Assembly (NCBI RefSeq): GCF_904848665.1
Contig: NZ_CAJHCQ010000028.1
Location: forward strand, 1-64,000
DNA: 64,000 nucleotides
Direction: 5' to 3'
From: Paraburkholderia hiiakae
Lineage (GTDB): Bacteria > Pseudomonadota > Gammaproteobacteria > Burkholderiales > Burkholderiaceae
Part shown: in pieces, positions 26,102 to 35,064 of the stretch
Layout: every line of letters begins with the position of its first letter
How positions within the stretch are numbered: position 1 is the stretch's first letter
Position numbers and translations under genes: made by a program
The notes under the pieces: generated by a model
Told to the model about the DNA's origin: nothing
Databases searched by the model: none
The model's input: the letters and a program-made list of their open reading frames with translations, nothing else

Positions 26102-27592
26102 ATGTTCATCGGTATCGACCTCGGCACGTCGGGCGTGAAGGCTGTGCTGCTCGATCGCGCGGGCGATGTGCTCGGCAGCGCGAGCGCGCCGCTCGCCGTG
26201 AGCCGGCCGCAGCCACGCTGGTCCGAGCAGGCGCCGCAAGACTGGTGGCTCGCCACGCAGGGCGCATTGCGCGCGCTCATCGACGAAGCGCGTGGGCGCG
26301 GCATCGACCCGGCGCGTATTGAAGCGCTCGGCCTGACCGGCCAGATGCACGGCGCGACGCTGCTCGACGCGCAGGGCGAGGTGCTGCGTCCCGCGATTTT
26401 GTGGAACGATGGTCGTTCGGATACCGAATGTATCGAGCTTACGCGCGACGTACCGCAGTTGCATGCCATTGCTGGCAATCTCGCGATGCCGGGCTTCACG
26501 GCGCCGAAGCTGTTGTGGGTGCGCAAGCACGAGCCGGAGCTCTTCGCGCGCATCGCGCATGTACTGTTGCCGAAGGACTATTTGCGCTGGCTGCTCACGG
26601 GCGTATTCGCGACCGATCCGTCCGACGCCGCTGGCACGCTGTGGCTCGACATTGCGAAGCGCGACTATAGCGAGACCTTGCTTGCGGCGTGCGGCCTCAC
26701 GCGTGCACAAATGCCGGACGTATTCGAAGGCAACCAGGTAACGGGCATGCTGCGGCCCGAACTCGCGCGGCAATTCGGCCTGCGCGAAATTCCGGTCGTG
26801 GCGGGCGGTGGCGACAACGCGGCGGGCGCGGTGGGCGTGGGCATCGTGCGACCCGGCGACGCGATGCTTTCGCTCGGCACCTCGGGCGTCTATTTCGCGG
26901 TCTCGGACGGTTTTCTCGCCAATCCGGATTCCGCCGTGCACAGTTTCTGCCATGCGTTGCCGCACACGTGGCATCTGATGTCGGTGATGCTGAACGCGGC
27001 CAGTTGCCTCGACTTCACCGCGCAGCTTACGGGTTACGAAAGCGTTGCCGCGTTGCTCGCCGACGCCGAAGCGAACTCGAGCGCCGAGCGCGACGCGCGC
27101 CGGCCATGGTTCTTGCCGTACCTCAGCGGCGAGCGCACGCCGCACAACAACGTCAACGCGAAGGGCGTGTTCTACGGCATGACTCCGCAGACCGCGCGCG
27201 CCGATCTGGCCAACGCGACACTGGAAGGCGTAGGCTTCGCACTGCTTGACGGTATGGACGCACTGCACGCGGCGGGGCTTGTCCCGGAGACGATAACGGT
27301 CATTGGCGGCGGCTCGCGCAGCGCCTGGTGGACGCAAATGCTCGCCGATATCAGCGGCCGCGCGCTTACGCTGCGCGCCGGCGGCGAGGTCGGTCCAGCG
27401 CTGGGCGCCGCGCGCCTCGCGCATCTCGCGCTCGAACCGGGCGCGCCGCTCGACGAAGTGTGCCCGCAGCCACCCGTGCTCGCGATGCGCGAGCCTGACG
27501 CCGCGCGCCACGCCTGGTATCGCGAGGCACGCCGTCCAACCTTTAGTGCGCTGTATCGTGCGCTCGAACCGGTTTTCGCAACCGGCGCCTGA
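26102..27592 (+). CDS. xylB: Xylulokinase
   Basis: A 496-residue FGGY-family kinase that phosphorylates D-xylulose to xylulose 5-phosphate for the pentose phosphate pathway. MFIGIDLGTSGVKAVLLD gives the phosphate-1 loop, GLTGQMHGATLLD and WNDGRSDTEC are xylulokinase signatures, SDAAGTLWLDIAKRDYS follows, and ATP-binding elements lie in the second half (LGTSGVYFAVS, VIGGGSRSAWW). The start at 26102 follows AGAAGGACGGAGAC. It lies 101 bp after xylA. Confidence 0.95.
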   Translation: MFIGIDLGTSGVKAVLLDRAGDVLGSASAPLAVSRPQPRWSEQAPQDWWLATQGALRALIDEARGRGIDPARIEALGLTGQMHGATLLDAQGEVLRPAILWNDGRSDTECIELTRDVPQLHAIAGNLAMPGFTAPKLLWVRKHEPELFARIAHVLLPKDYLRWLLTGVFATDPSDAAGTLWLDIAKRDYSETLLAACGLTRAQMPDVFEGNQVTGMLRPELARQFGLREIPVVAGGGDNAAGAVGVGIVRPGDAMLSLGTSGVYFAVSDGFLANPDSAVHSFCHALPHTWHLMSVMLNAASCLDFTAQLTGYESVAALLADAEANSSAERDARRPWFLPYLSGERTPHNNVNAKGVFYGMTPQTARADLANATLEGVGFALLDGMDALHAAGLVPETITVIGGGSRSAWWTQMLADISGRALTLRAGGEVGPALGAARLAHLALEPGAPLDEVCPQPPVLAMREPDAARHAWYREARRPTFSALYRALEPVFATGA

Positions 27593-27787
27593 CTAGAGGC
27601 GCTGGGGAAGAAAAAACTGCGCGGCCAGTGTAGTCGTGCAGTCGATTGGTAGTCCTACGGTTATACCGCACGCCGTGCCGTTTCGCGTGTGTTCCGCAAT
27701 TACATCGGCAACAGCCTGAAAACCATCGCCGCGGTGGCGACGCGTACGCGCGTGCCCAAGCATCGGCATCAAGAGGAGTATGGAGAC

Positions 27788-28816
27788 ATGAATTTCGCCA
27801 AACGTCGGTCGGTTCTGAGTTCGCTCGTATGCGGGGCCGTGCTCGCGAGCCTGTCGCTAGCCGCACCGCTCGCACACGCGAGCAAGGATCATCCCGAGAT
27901 CGGCTTCTGTATCGATGACCTGCGTGTCGAGCGCTGGTCTCGCGACCGTGACTATTTCGTCGCCGCAGCGGAAAAGATGGGCGCGAAAGTGTCGGTGCAA
28001 TCGGCTGACGCTAGCGAGGAACGCCAGATCTCGCAGATCGAAAACCTCATCTCGCGTGGCGTCGACGTCATCGTGATCGTGCCGTTCAACTCGAAGACGC
28101 TCGGCAACGTCGTCGCCGAAGCGAAGAAGGCGGGCATCAAGGTTGTTTCGTACGACCGTCTGATTCTCGATGCCGATATCGACGCCTACATCTCCTTCGA
28201 CAACGAGAAGGTGGGCGAGCTTCAGGCCAAGGGTGTCTACGATGCGCAGCCCAAGGGCAATTACTTCCTGCTGGGCGGCGCGCCCACCGACAACAACGCG
28301 AAGATGCTGCGTGAAGGACAACTGAAGGTTCTCAAGCCCGCTATCGACCGTGGCGACATCAAGGTAGTCGGCCAGCAATGGGTGCCGGAGTGGAGCGCCT
28401 CGACGGCGCTGCGCATCATGGAAGACGCGCTTACCGCGAACAACAACAAGATCGACGCAGTCGTCGCCTCGAATGACGGCACGGCGGGCGGCGCGATCCA
28501 GGCGCTCGCCGCGCAGCATCTCGCGGGCAAGGTGCCGGTGTCGGGCCAGGACGCGGACCTCGCGGCAGTCAAGCGCGTGGTGGCGGGCACGCAGACCATG
28601 ACGGTCTACAAGCCGCTCAAGCTCATCGCGGGCGAAGCCGCGAAGCTCGCTGTCGATCTCGCGAAGGGCGAAAAGCCCGCGTACAACGCGCAGTACGACA
28701 ACGGCAAGAAGAAGGTCGAAACGGTGCTGCTGCAGCCTACGGTGCTCACGAAGAGCAACGTGGACGTCGTCGTGAAGGACGGCTTCTACACGCAGGCGCA
28801 ACTGGCAAGCCAGTAA
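27788..28816 (+). CDS. xylF: D-xylose ABC transporter substrate-binding protein
   Basis: A 342-residue periplasmic binding protein. Signal peptide MNFAKRRSVLSSLVCGAVLA with probable cleavage after AHA near residue 32, then KDHPEIGFCIDDLRVERWSRDRDYF, the XylF ligand-pocket region. SADASEERQISQIENLI and YDRLILDADIDAYISFDNEKVG match the sugar-binding (class B) periplasmic family. Works with XylGH. The start at 27788 follows AAGAGGAGTATGGAGAC. The 195 bp after xylB contain no evident gene and may carry a separate promoter. Confidence 0.95.
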   Translation: MNFAKRRSVLSSLVCGAVLASLSLAAPLAHASKDHPEIGFCIDDLRVERWSRDRDYFVAAAEKMGAKVSVQSADASEERQISQIENLISRGVDVIVIVPFNSKTLGNVVAEAKKAGIKVVSYDRLILDADIDAYISFDNEKVGELQAKGVYDAQPKGNYFLLGGAPTDNNAKMLREGQLKVLKPAIDRGDIKVVGQQWVPEWSASTALRIMEDALTANNNKIDAVVASNDGTAGGAIQALAAQHLAGKVPVSGQDADLAAVKRVVAGTQTMTVYKPLKLIAGEAAKLAVDLAKGEKPAYNAQYDNGKKKVETVLLQPTVLTKSNVDVVVKDGFYTQAQLASQ

Positions 28817-28895
28817 CGTCTATGGCTTGACGGCCCGCGCGCGCCACGTGTGTGGCGATGGTGACGCGCGGGCCTTTGCAGCGAGTGACCAGCGT

Positions 28896-30449
28896 ATGAC
28901 CGAACCCTTGCTGACGATGCACGGCATCGTCAAGACCTTTGCGGGCGTGAAAGCGCTCGACGGCATCGACCTCACAGTACGGCCCGGCGAGTGCGTGGGT
29001 CTGTGCGGCGAGAACGGCGCCGGCAAATCCACGCTCATGAAAGTGCTTTCGGGCGTGTACCCGCACGGCACCTGGAGCGGCGAGATCCGTTGGGAGGGCG
29101 CGCCGCTCGAAGCGCAAAGCGTGCGCGACACCGAGCGTGCGGGCATCGTCATCATCCACCAGGAACTGATGCTCGTGCCCGAGCTGTCGGTGGCCGAAAA
29201 CATCTTTCTCGGCAACGAAATCACGCTGCCGGGCGGCCGCATGAATTACGCGGCGATGTATCAGCGCGCCGACGAACTGCTGCGCGAGTTGAACATCGAC
29301 GCCATCAACGTGGCGCAGCCAGTGATGAATTATGGCGGCGGCCATCAGCAACTCATCGAGATCGCGAAGGCGCTGAACAAGCGCGCGAAGCTGCTGATTC
29401 TCGACGAGCCGTCGTCTTCGCTCACCGCGGCGGAAACGAAGATCCTGCTCGACATCGTGCGCGATTTGAAGCGCCGCGGCGTGGCGTGCGTCTACATCTC
29501 GCACAAACTCGACGAGGTCGAGGCCGTGTGCGATACGGTGAGCGTGATCCGCGACGGGCGCCACGTGGCTACCGAGCCCATGGCGACGCTCACCACCGAC
29601 CGCATCATCGCGATGATGGTAGGACGCGAGATCCGCAATCTCTTTCCGCGCGAGCCGCATGACATTGGCGAGGTCATGTTCGAGGCGCGCAACGTGACCT
29701 GCTACGACGTGACGAATCCGCGCCGCAAGCGTGTGGACGACGTGTCGTTCTCGGTGCGGCGCGGCGAGATCCTGGGCGTGGCCGGGCTGGTGGGCGCGGG
29801 CCGCACGGAGACCATGCAGGCGATCTTCGGCGCCTATGCGGGCGCATGCACGGCGACGGTCCTGCTCGAAGGCCGACCGCTGAAAATCCGCTCGCCGCTC
29901 GATGCGATCAATGCGGGCATCGCCATGGTGCCCGAGGACCGCAAGCGCCACGGCATCGTGCCGCAACTGGGCGTGGGCCACAACATCACGCTCTCGGTGC
30001 TGCAGCGTTTCTCGAAGCACGGACGCATCGACGCGGCCGCCGAACTCGACACGATCCGCACGGAGATGCAGCGTCTTTCGGTGCGCGCGGCGAACCCCAT
30101 GCTGTCGATTGCGAGCCTTTCTGGCGGCAATCAGCAGAAGGCCGTGCTCACCAAGATGCTGCTCACCGACCCGAAGGTGCTGATCCTCGACGAGCCGACG
30201 CGCGGCGTGGACGTCGGCGCGAAGTACGAGATCTACAAGCTGATCTTCCAGCTCGCCAAACGCGGCGTGGCGATCGTGATGGTGTCGTCCGAGCTGCCGG
30301 AGGTGCTGGGCATCAGCGACCGCGTGCTCGTGATCGGCGAAGGCGAGTTGCGCGGCGACTTCGTCAATGAAAACCTCACGCAGGAAGACATTCTTGGCGC
30401 GGCGATCCAGACCGTGCGCGCCCAACCCGATACAGCGAGTGCAGTATGA
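28896..30449 (+). CDS. xylG: D-xylose ABC transporter ATP-binding protein
   Basis: A 517-residue sugar-type ATPase with two fused ABC domains. First domain: GENGAGKST (38-46), LILDEPSSSL. Second domain: degenerate Walker A region GLVGAGRTE, signature LSGGNQQK and LILDEPTRGVDVG. One-sided degeneration is normal for the RbsA/XylG/MglA group. It powers xylose import through XylH. Its stop overlaps the xylH start by 4 bp (ATGA at 30446-30449), so translation is coupled. The start at 28896 (MTEPLL) is preferred over an upstream in-frame ATG at 28827. Confidence 0.95.
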   Translation: MTEPLLTMHGIVKTFAGVKALDGIDLTVRPGECVGLCGENGAGKSTLMKVLSGVYPHGTWSGEIRWEGAPLEAQSVRDTERAGIVIIHQELMLVPELSVAENIFLGNEITLPGGRMNYAAMYQRADELLRELNIDAINVAQPVMNYGGGHQQLIEIAKALNKRAKLLILDEPSSSLTAAETKILLDIVRDLKRRGVACVYISHKLDEVEAVCDTVSVIRDGRHVATEPMATLTTDRIIAMMVGREIRNLFPREPHDIGEVMFEARNVTCYDVTNPRRKRVDDVSFSVRRGEILGVAGLVGAGRTETMQAIFGAYAGACTATVLLEGRPLKIRSPLDAINAGIAMVPEDRKRHGIVPQLGVGHNITLSVLQRFSKHGRIDAAAELDTIRTEMQRLSVRAANPMLSIASLSGGNQQKAVLTKMLLTDPKVLILDEPTRGVDVGAKYEIYKLIFQLAKRGVAIVMVSSELPEVLGISDRVLVIGEGELRGDFVNENLTQEDILGAAIQTVRAQPDTASAV

Positions 30450-31645
30450 CCCCCGACGTCACGACCCAAAGCGCGCGCGAAGAATTACCGCACGGTGGTA
30501 ATGGTTTCGCCATGCGCTTCCAGCAACTCTTCGCGCGCTACAAGATCCTCGCGCTGCTGCTCGCAGTGGCGGTGATCTGGCTGTTCTTTTCGCTGCTTAC
30601 GCACGGCGCGTTCGTCACGCCGCGCAACGTGTCGAACCTGCTGCGGCAGATGTCGATCACCGGGATGCTCGCGTGCGGCATGGTGTTCGTCATCATCGCG
30701 GGCGAGATCGATCTCTCGGTGGGTTCGCTGCTGGGCCTGCTCGGCGGCGTGGCCGCCATTCTCGACGTGAACCGCGGCTGGCCCATCGGCGTGACCGTGC
30801 CCGTGGTGCTCGTGCTCGGCGTGCTGGTGGGACTTTTCAACGGCTGGTGGTCGACATACCGTCGCGTACCGTCGTTCATCGTGGGCTTGGGCGGCATGCT
30901 CGCGTTTCGCGGCGTGCTGCTCGGCATTACGGGCGGTTCGACCATCGCGCCGGTGTCCGATCACTTCGTGTTCCTCGGTCAGGGCTATTTGCCGCGCGTC
31001 GCGGGCGACGTGCTGGCGCTCGCGCTTTTCGTGCTGCTGGCCGTGCTCACGGTGCGTCAGCGTGGGAACCGCAGGCGCTATCAGTTGAGCGTCGTGCCGC
31101 TCTGGCAGGACGGCGTGAAGATCGTCGGCGCGGGCGCGATCCTGCTTGCGTTCGTGCTGATGCTCGACAGCTATGGCGGCATTCCGGTGCCCGTTCTGCT
31201 GCTGCTCGCGCTGCTCGGTATCTTCACATGGATCGCTACGCAAACGGTGTTCGGCCGCCGCATCTACGCGGTGGGCTCGAACCTCGAAGCCACGCGTCTT
31301 TCCGGCGTCAACACGAACCGCGTGAAGCTCGCGATCTTCGCGCTCATGGGTCTCATGTGCGCGTTCGCGGGCATCGTCAATACGGCGCGTCTCGCCGCCG
31401 GTTCGCCCTCGGCCGGCACGATGGGCGAACTCGACGCGATCGCGGCCTGCTTTATCGGCGGCACGTCGATGCGCGGCGGCTCCGGCACCGTGTATGGCGC
31501 GCTGATCGGCGCGCTCGTGATGGCGAGTCTCGATAACGGCATGTCGATGCTCGACGTGGACGCGTATTGGCAGATGATTGTGAAGGGCGGCATTCTTGTG
31601 CTCGCCGTGTGGATCGATGTCGTGTCGGGGTCGAACCGCCGCTGA
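30446..31645 (+). CDS. xylH: D-xylose ABC transporter permease
   Basis: A 399-residue inner-membrane permease of the sugar (BPD_transp_2) type with about ten membrane segments. MLACGMVFVIIAGEIDLSVGSLLGL is the strongly conserved segment, and VYAVGSNLEATRLSG-like sequence (IYAVGSNLEATRLSGVN) followed by GTSMRGGSGTVYGALIGAL marks the ATPase-contact and C-terminal region. Last gene of the xylose operon; a terminator lies 150 bp downstream. Confidence 0.95.
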   Translation: MTPDVTTQSAREELPHGGNGFAMRFQQLFARYKILALLLAVAVIWLFFSLLTHGAFVTPRNVSNLLRQMSITGMLACGMVFVIIAGEIDLSVGSLLGLLGGVAAILDVNRGWPIGVTVPVVLVLGVLVGLFNGWWSTYRRVPSFIVGLGGMLAFRGVLLGITGGSTIAPVSDHFVFLGQGYLPRVAGDVLALALFVLLAVLTVRQRGNRRRYQLSVVPLWQDGVKIVGAGAILLAFVLMLDSYGGIPVPVLLLLALLGIFTWIATQTVFGRRIYAVGSNLEATRLSGVNTNRVKLAIFALMGLMCAFAGIVNTARLAAGSPSAGTMGELDAIAACFIGGTSMRGGSGTVYGALIGALVMASLDNGMSMLDVDAYWQMIVKGGILVLAVWIDVVSGSNRR

Positions 31646-32141
31646 GCGACCAATGTGAAGCACTTGGCAGATACGATTGCGAACGTGCCTGCGCAGTGAG
31701 ATTGATGAAGGTGTTCTTGCACCTCGCGTGACGTCGCAACGCATTGATTGACCGTCACGCGTAGTTGCTCTCCTCACGCGCCCCGAGCGCGTTCTCAGGG
31801 CGGGACTCATGTCCCGCCCTTTTTCTTTCATGTGATCGATCATCGACCGCGCACTGAGCGGCGCATGTTCAAGGCGTTGGCAATCGTTTCCTGCCACAAT
31901 CGATCGCACCCGTGTTGGGCGGGACACGCACGCGACGCGCGCGATTCATTCCGTCCGCAAGGTCATCATCAGCCACAGCACTGCGCTGCAATGGTGTTGC
32001 TGCGCGTGCTCGCCGATTTGTCGCTTTGCTGGTGCAACCGCGCTATGCGCTGTCGTGTTGCACCGAATCGTGCCGCGAGGTTGTGCCAGGGGTTTGCCAA
32101 CGTCGGCGGCGCGATTCCGATCCTCCGGAGACAAGCCGACC
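31646..32141. other. 496-bp intergenic region between xylH and the ClpG-like gene
   Basis: Holds a terminator at 31797-31824 and otherwise no gene I can support. I looked for a heat-shock sigma-32 promoter ahead of the chaperone gene and found no clear match. CGGAGACAAGCCGACC just before 32142 is the ribosome-binding site. Confidence 0.6.
31797..31824 (+). terminator. Rho-independent terminator after the xyl operon
   Basis: A 10-bp perfect stem (AGGGCGGGAC at 31797-31806 with GTCCCGCCCT at 31811-31820), a TCAT loop and five T residues. Confidence 0.9.
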
Positions 32142-34991
32142 ATGCCCACTCTTTGCGAAATCTGTAATACCCGGCCCGCAGTCGCGCGCGTGACTGTCGT
32201 GCAAAACGGGCAGCGCAAGTCCATGTCGATCTGCGACTACGACTACCGCCAACTGATGCGTCACCAAAGCATGATCAACCCGTTCGACTCGCTGCTGGGC
32301 GGCAGCGGCCTGTCGCGCTTTTTCGGCGGACAAGGCGGCGAGGGCGAGGACGACGGCGGGCACGATCTCGCCGCCGAGGTGCCGCGCGAATCCGTGGACG
32401 CGACCGATGCGTTCAGCGAGCAGACGCTAGAAATCCTGCAGCGCGCCGCGGAAAAAGCCCACGAATTGCAGCGTAATGAACTCGACACGGAACATCTGCT
32501 GTACGTACTCGCCGACACCGATGTTTGCGCAGCACTCCTGAAGGAGTTGAAGCTTTCGCCGCAGGACATCAAAGGCTATATCGATCAGCATGCGCAAAAG
32601 GGCACGGCTTCGCCCGACGCGCCCATCGACAAGATGACGATTTCGCCGCGCCTGAAAAAAGCGTTTCAGTTCGCGTTTCAGGCTTCGCGCGATCTCGGCC
32701 ACTCGTACGTCGGGCCGGAGCATCTGCTGATCGGTCTCGCTGCCGTACCCGACAGCATTGCGGGCACGCTGCTCAAGAAATACGGCGTCACACCCGAGGC
32801 GCTGCGCCAGAAGGTCGTGAAGGTGGTAGGCAAGGGCGCAGAGGATGGCCGCGTGGATGCGCCCACGGGCACCCCCACACTCGACAAGTTCGGCCGCGAC
32901 CTCACGGCCATGGCGCGGCAGGGCAAGCTCGATCCGGTGCTGGGTCGAGCGCAGGAAATCGAGAACACGATCGAGGTGCTCGCGCGGCGCAAGAAGAACA
33001 ACCCGGTGCTGATCGGCGAGCCGGGCGTCGGCAAGACCGCGATCGTTGAGGGGCTCGCGCAGCGCATCGTCAACGGCGACGTGCCCGAGGTGCTGCGCGG
33101 CAAGCGGCTCGTGGAAGTGAACATCAATTCGATGGTCGCGGGCGCGAAATACCGCGGCGAGTTCGAGGAACGCGCGAAGCAACTGATCGACGAAGTGACC
33201 GCAAAGCACGACGAGCTGATTCTCTTCATCGACGAATTGCACACGATCGTCGGCGCGGGGCAGGGTGGCGGCGAAGGCGGGCTCGACATTGCCAACGTGT
33301 TGAAGCCCGCGCTCGCGCGCGGCGAGTTGAGCCTGATCGGTGCTACGACGCTCAACGAGTATCAGAAGTACATCGAGAAAGACGCGGCGCTCGAACGGCG
33401 TTTTCAGCCCGTACTCGTGCCGGAGCCGACGGTCGAACAGACCATCGTGATCCTGCGCGGCCTGCGCGACAAACTCGAAGCACACCATCAGGTGACCTTC
33501 GCCGACGATGCCTTCGTGGCCGCCGCCGAGTTGTCGGATCGCTACATCACGTCGCGCTTTTTGCCGGACAAGGCGATCGATCTCATCGATCAGGCTGCGG
33601 CGCGCGTGCGCATCGGCTCGACCTCGCGTCCTGCCGATATGCAGGAGCTCGAAGCGGAGATCGCGCAGCTCAAGCGCGAGCAGGATTACGCGGCTTCGCG
33701 CAAGCGCTTCGACGAAGCGAAGGGGTTCGAGGAGCGCATCAACGAAAAGCAGGAAAAACTCGAAGAGCTGACCGAAGCGTGGCAGCGCAAGACGGGTTCG
33801 GAAACGCTCGAAGTCACGGTGGCGTCGATTGCCGAGGTCGTGTCGCGGCTCACCGGCATACCGGTGGCGGACCTGACTCAGGAAGAGCGCCAGAAGTTGC
33901 TCAAGATGGAAGAAACGCTGCGCGAGCGTGTGGTAGGCCAGGCAGACGCCGTGGTCGCGGTGAGCGACGCCGTGCGCCTTTCGCGCGCGGGTCTCGGTCA
34001 GTCGAACCGGCCGATCGCAACCTTCCTGTTCCTCGGGCCGACTGGCGTGGGCAAGACCGAGCTTGCGAAGGCGCTTGCGGAAACCGTGTTCGGCGACGAA
34101 CAGGCGATCATTCGCATCGACATGAGCGAGTACATGGAGCGTCATGCGGTGGCGCGGCTCATCGGCGCGCCGCCGGGCTACGTGGGCTACGACGAGGGTG
34201 GCCAACTTACCGAGCGCGTGCGGCGGCGCCCGTACAGCGTGATTCTGCTCGACGAGATCGAAAAGGCACATGCCGACGTCTACAACGTGCTGCTGCAGGT
34301 GTTCGACGACGGGCGCTTGACGGATGGCAAAGGCCGCGTGGTCGACTTCAGCAACACGATTCTGATCGCCACGAGCAACCTCGGCGCGTCGATCATCATG
34401 GACAACCTCGAGCGCCCCGAGAAGTCACGCCTTGACGAGAAGACGATTCGCGTGGAACTGATGAAGGTGCTCAAGGGCCACTTCCGGCCGGAGTTCCTCA
34501 ATCGCATCGACGAGATCATCGTGTTTCATGCGCTCTCGCGCGACAACATCCGCGCGATCGTGCAGATCCAGCTTGAACGCGTCACGCGGACGGCGGCCGC
34601 GCAGGGCATCACGCTGTTTATGGGGCAGACGCTCGTCGATCACCTCGTGGAGGCCGGCTATCAGCCGGAGTTCGGCGCGCGCGAACTCAAGCGGCAGATT
34701 CGCCAGGAAGTGGAAACGCGCCTGGCCAGAGAGATACTCGGCGACGCGCTGCAGTCGGGGGACACCGTCGAGATCGGCTACGACAAGACGAACGACGAAG
34801 TCACGATCAGCAAGATCGCCGTGCCGCCCGACGTGAAGGAGAACACGCCCGCGAAGAAGGCGAAGAAAGCGGCAACGCCGCCTGTCGATGAAGTCGCGAA
34901 CGAAATTGCCGCGGACGATATGGAAGGCGATCCGCCACCGCCGCCGTCGAAGAAGAGCGGCAAAGGCGGGGGGAAGGCGAAGCCTGCATGA
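32142..34991 (+). CDS. ClpG/ClpK-like AAA+ disaggregase
   Basis: A 949-residue Hsp100 protein. Order: short Cys-containing N1 segment (Cys5, Cys8, Cys31), Gly-rich linker (50-75), two ClpN repeats (about 90-230), AAA-1 with GEPGVGKT (292-299), one short coiled coil (about 515-580, ClpC-sized and far shorter than ClpB's), AAA-2 with GPTGVGKT (about 632-639), and a Lys/Pro/Gly-rich tail of about 60 residues. The AAA-2 loop that holds the ClpP-docking IGF/IGL tripeptide in ClpA, ClpC and ClpX reads MDNLERPEKSRLDEKT with no such tripeptide. Together this matches ClpG/ClpK stand-alone disaggregases linked to heat tolerance rather than a ClpP partner. The start at 32142 has GGAGA upstream. Confidence 0.85.
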   Translation: MPTLCEICNTRPAVARVTVVQNGQRKSMSICDYDYRQLMRHQSMINPFDSLLGGSGLSRFFGGQGGEGEDDGGHDLAAEVPRESVDATDAFSEQTLEILQRAAEKAHELQRNELDTEHLLYVLADTDVCAALLKELKLSPQDIKGYIDQHAQKGTASPDAPIDKMTISPRLKKAFQFAFQASRDLGHSYVGPEHLLIGLAAVPDSIAGTLLKKYGVTPEALRQKVVKVVGKGAEDGRVDAPTGTPTLDKFGRDLTAMARQGKLDPVLGRAQEIENTIEVLARRKKNNPVLIGEPGVGKTAIVEGLAQRIVNGDVPEVLRGKRLVEVNINSMVAGAKYRGEFEERAKQLIDEVTAKHDELILFIDELHTIVGAGQGGGEGGLDIANVLKPALARGELSLIGATTLNEYQKYIEKDAALERRFQPVLVPEPTVEQTIVILRGLRDKLEAHHQVTFADDAFVAAAELSDRYITSRFLPDKAIDLIDQAAARVRIGSTSRPADMQELEAEIAQLKREQDYAASRKRFDEAKGFEERINEKQEKLEELTEAWQRKTGSETLEVTVASIAEVVSRLTGIPVADLTQEERQKLLKMEETLRERVVGQADAVVAVSDAVRLSRAGLGQSNRPIATFLFLGPTGVGKTELAKALAETVFGDEQAIIRIDMSEYMERHAVARLIGAPPGYVGYDEGGQLTERVRRRPYSVILLDEIEKAHADVYNVLLQVFDDGRLTDGKGRVVDFSNTILIATSNLGASIIMDNLERPEKSRLDEKTIRVELMKVLKGHFRPEFLNRIDEIIVFHALSRDNIRAIVQIQLERVTRTAAAQGITLFMGQTLVDHLVEAGYQPEFGARELKRQIRQEVETRLAREILGDALQSGDTVEIGYDKTNDEVTISKIAVPPDVKENTPAKKAKKAATPPVDEVANEIAADDMEGDPPPPPSKKSGKGGGKAKPA

Positions 34992-35006
34992 TCGTGTGGA
35001 AAAACG

Positions 35007-35039
35007 GCTGGCGCACCGAAAGGTGCGCCAGCTTTTTTT
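35007..35039 (+). terminator. Rho-independent terminator after the ClpG-like gene
   Basis: An 11-bp perfect stem (GCTGGCGCACC at 35007-35017 with GGTGCGCCAGC at 35022-35032), a GAAA loop and seven T residues. It separates this gene from the convergent helicase gene. Confidence 0.92.
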
Positions 35040-35064
35040 ATACGAGGACGATCAGGAATCCAGA

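Noticed and set aside
27680..27720. Third copy of the xyl element before xylF (CGCAATTAC near 27695)
   Set aside because: Only part of one block matches, and AACATTAG is missing at the expected offset.
28746..30425. A 559-codon open frame on the minus strand across xylG
   Set aside because: Antisense to xylG; no recognisable domain.
31646..32141. Heat-shock (sigma-32) promoter before the ClpG-like gene
   Set aside because: No CTTGAA plus CCCCAT pair with proper spacing was found.
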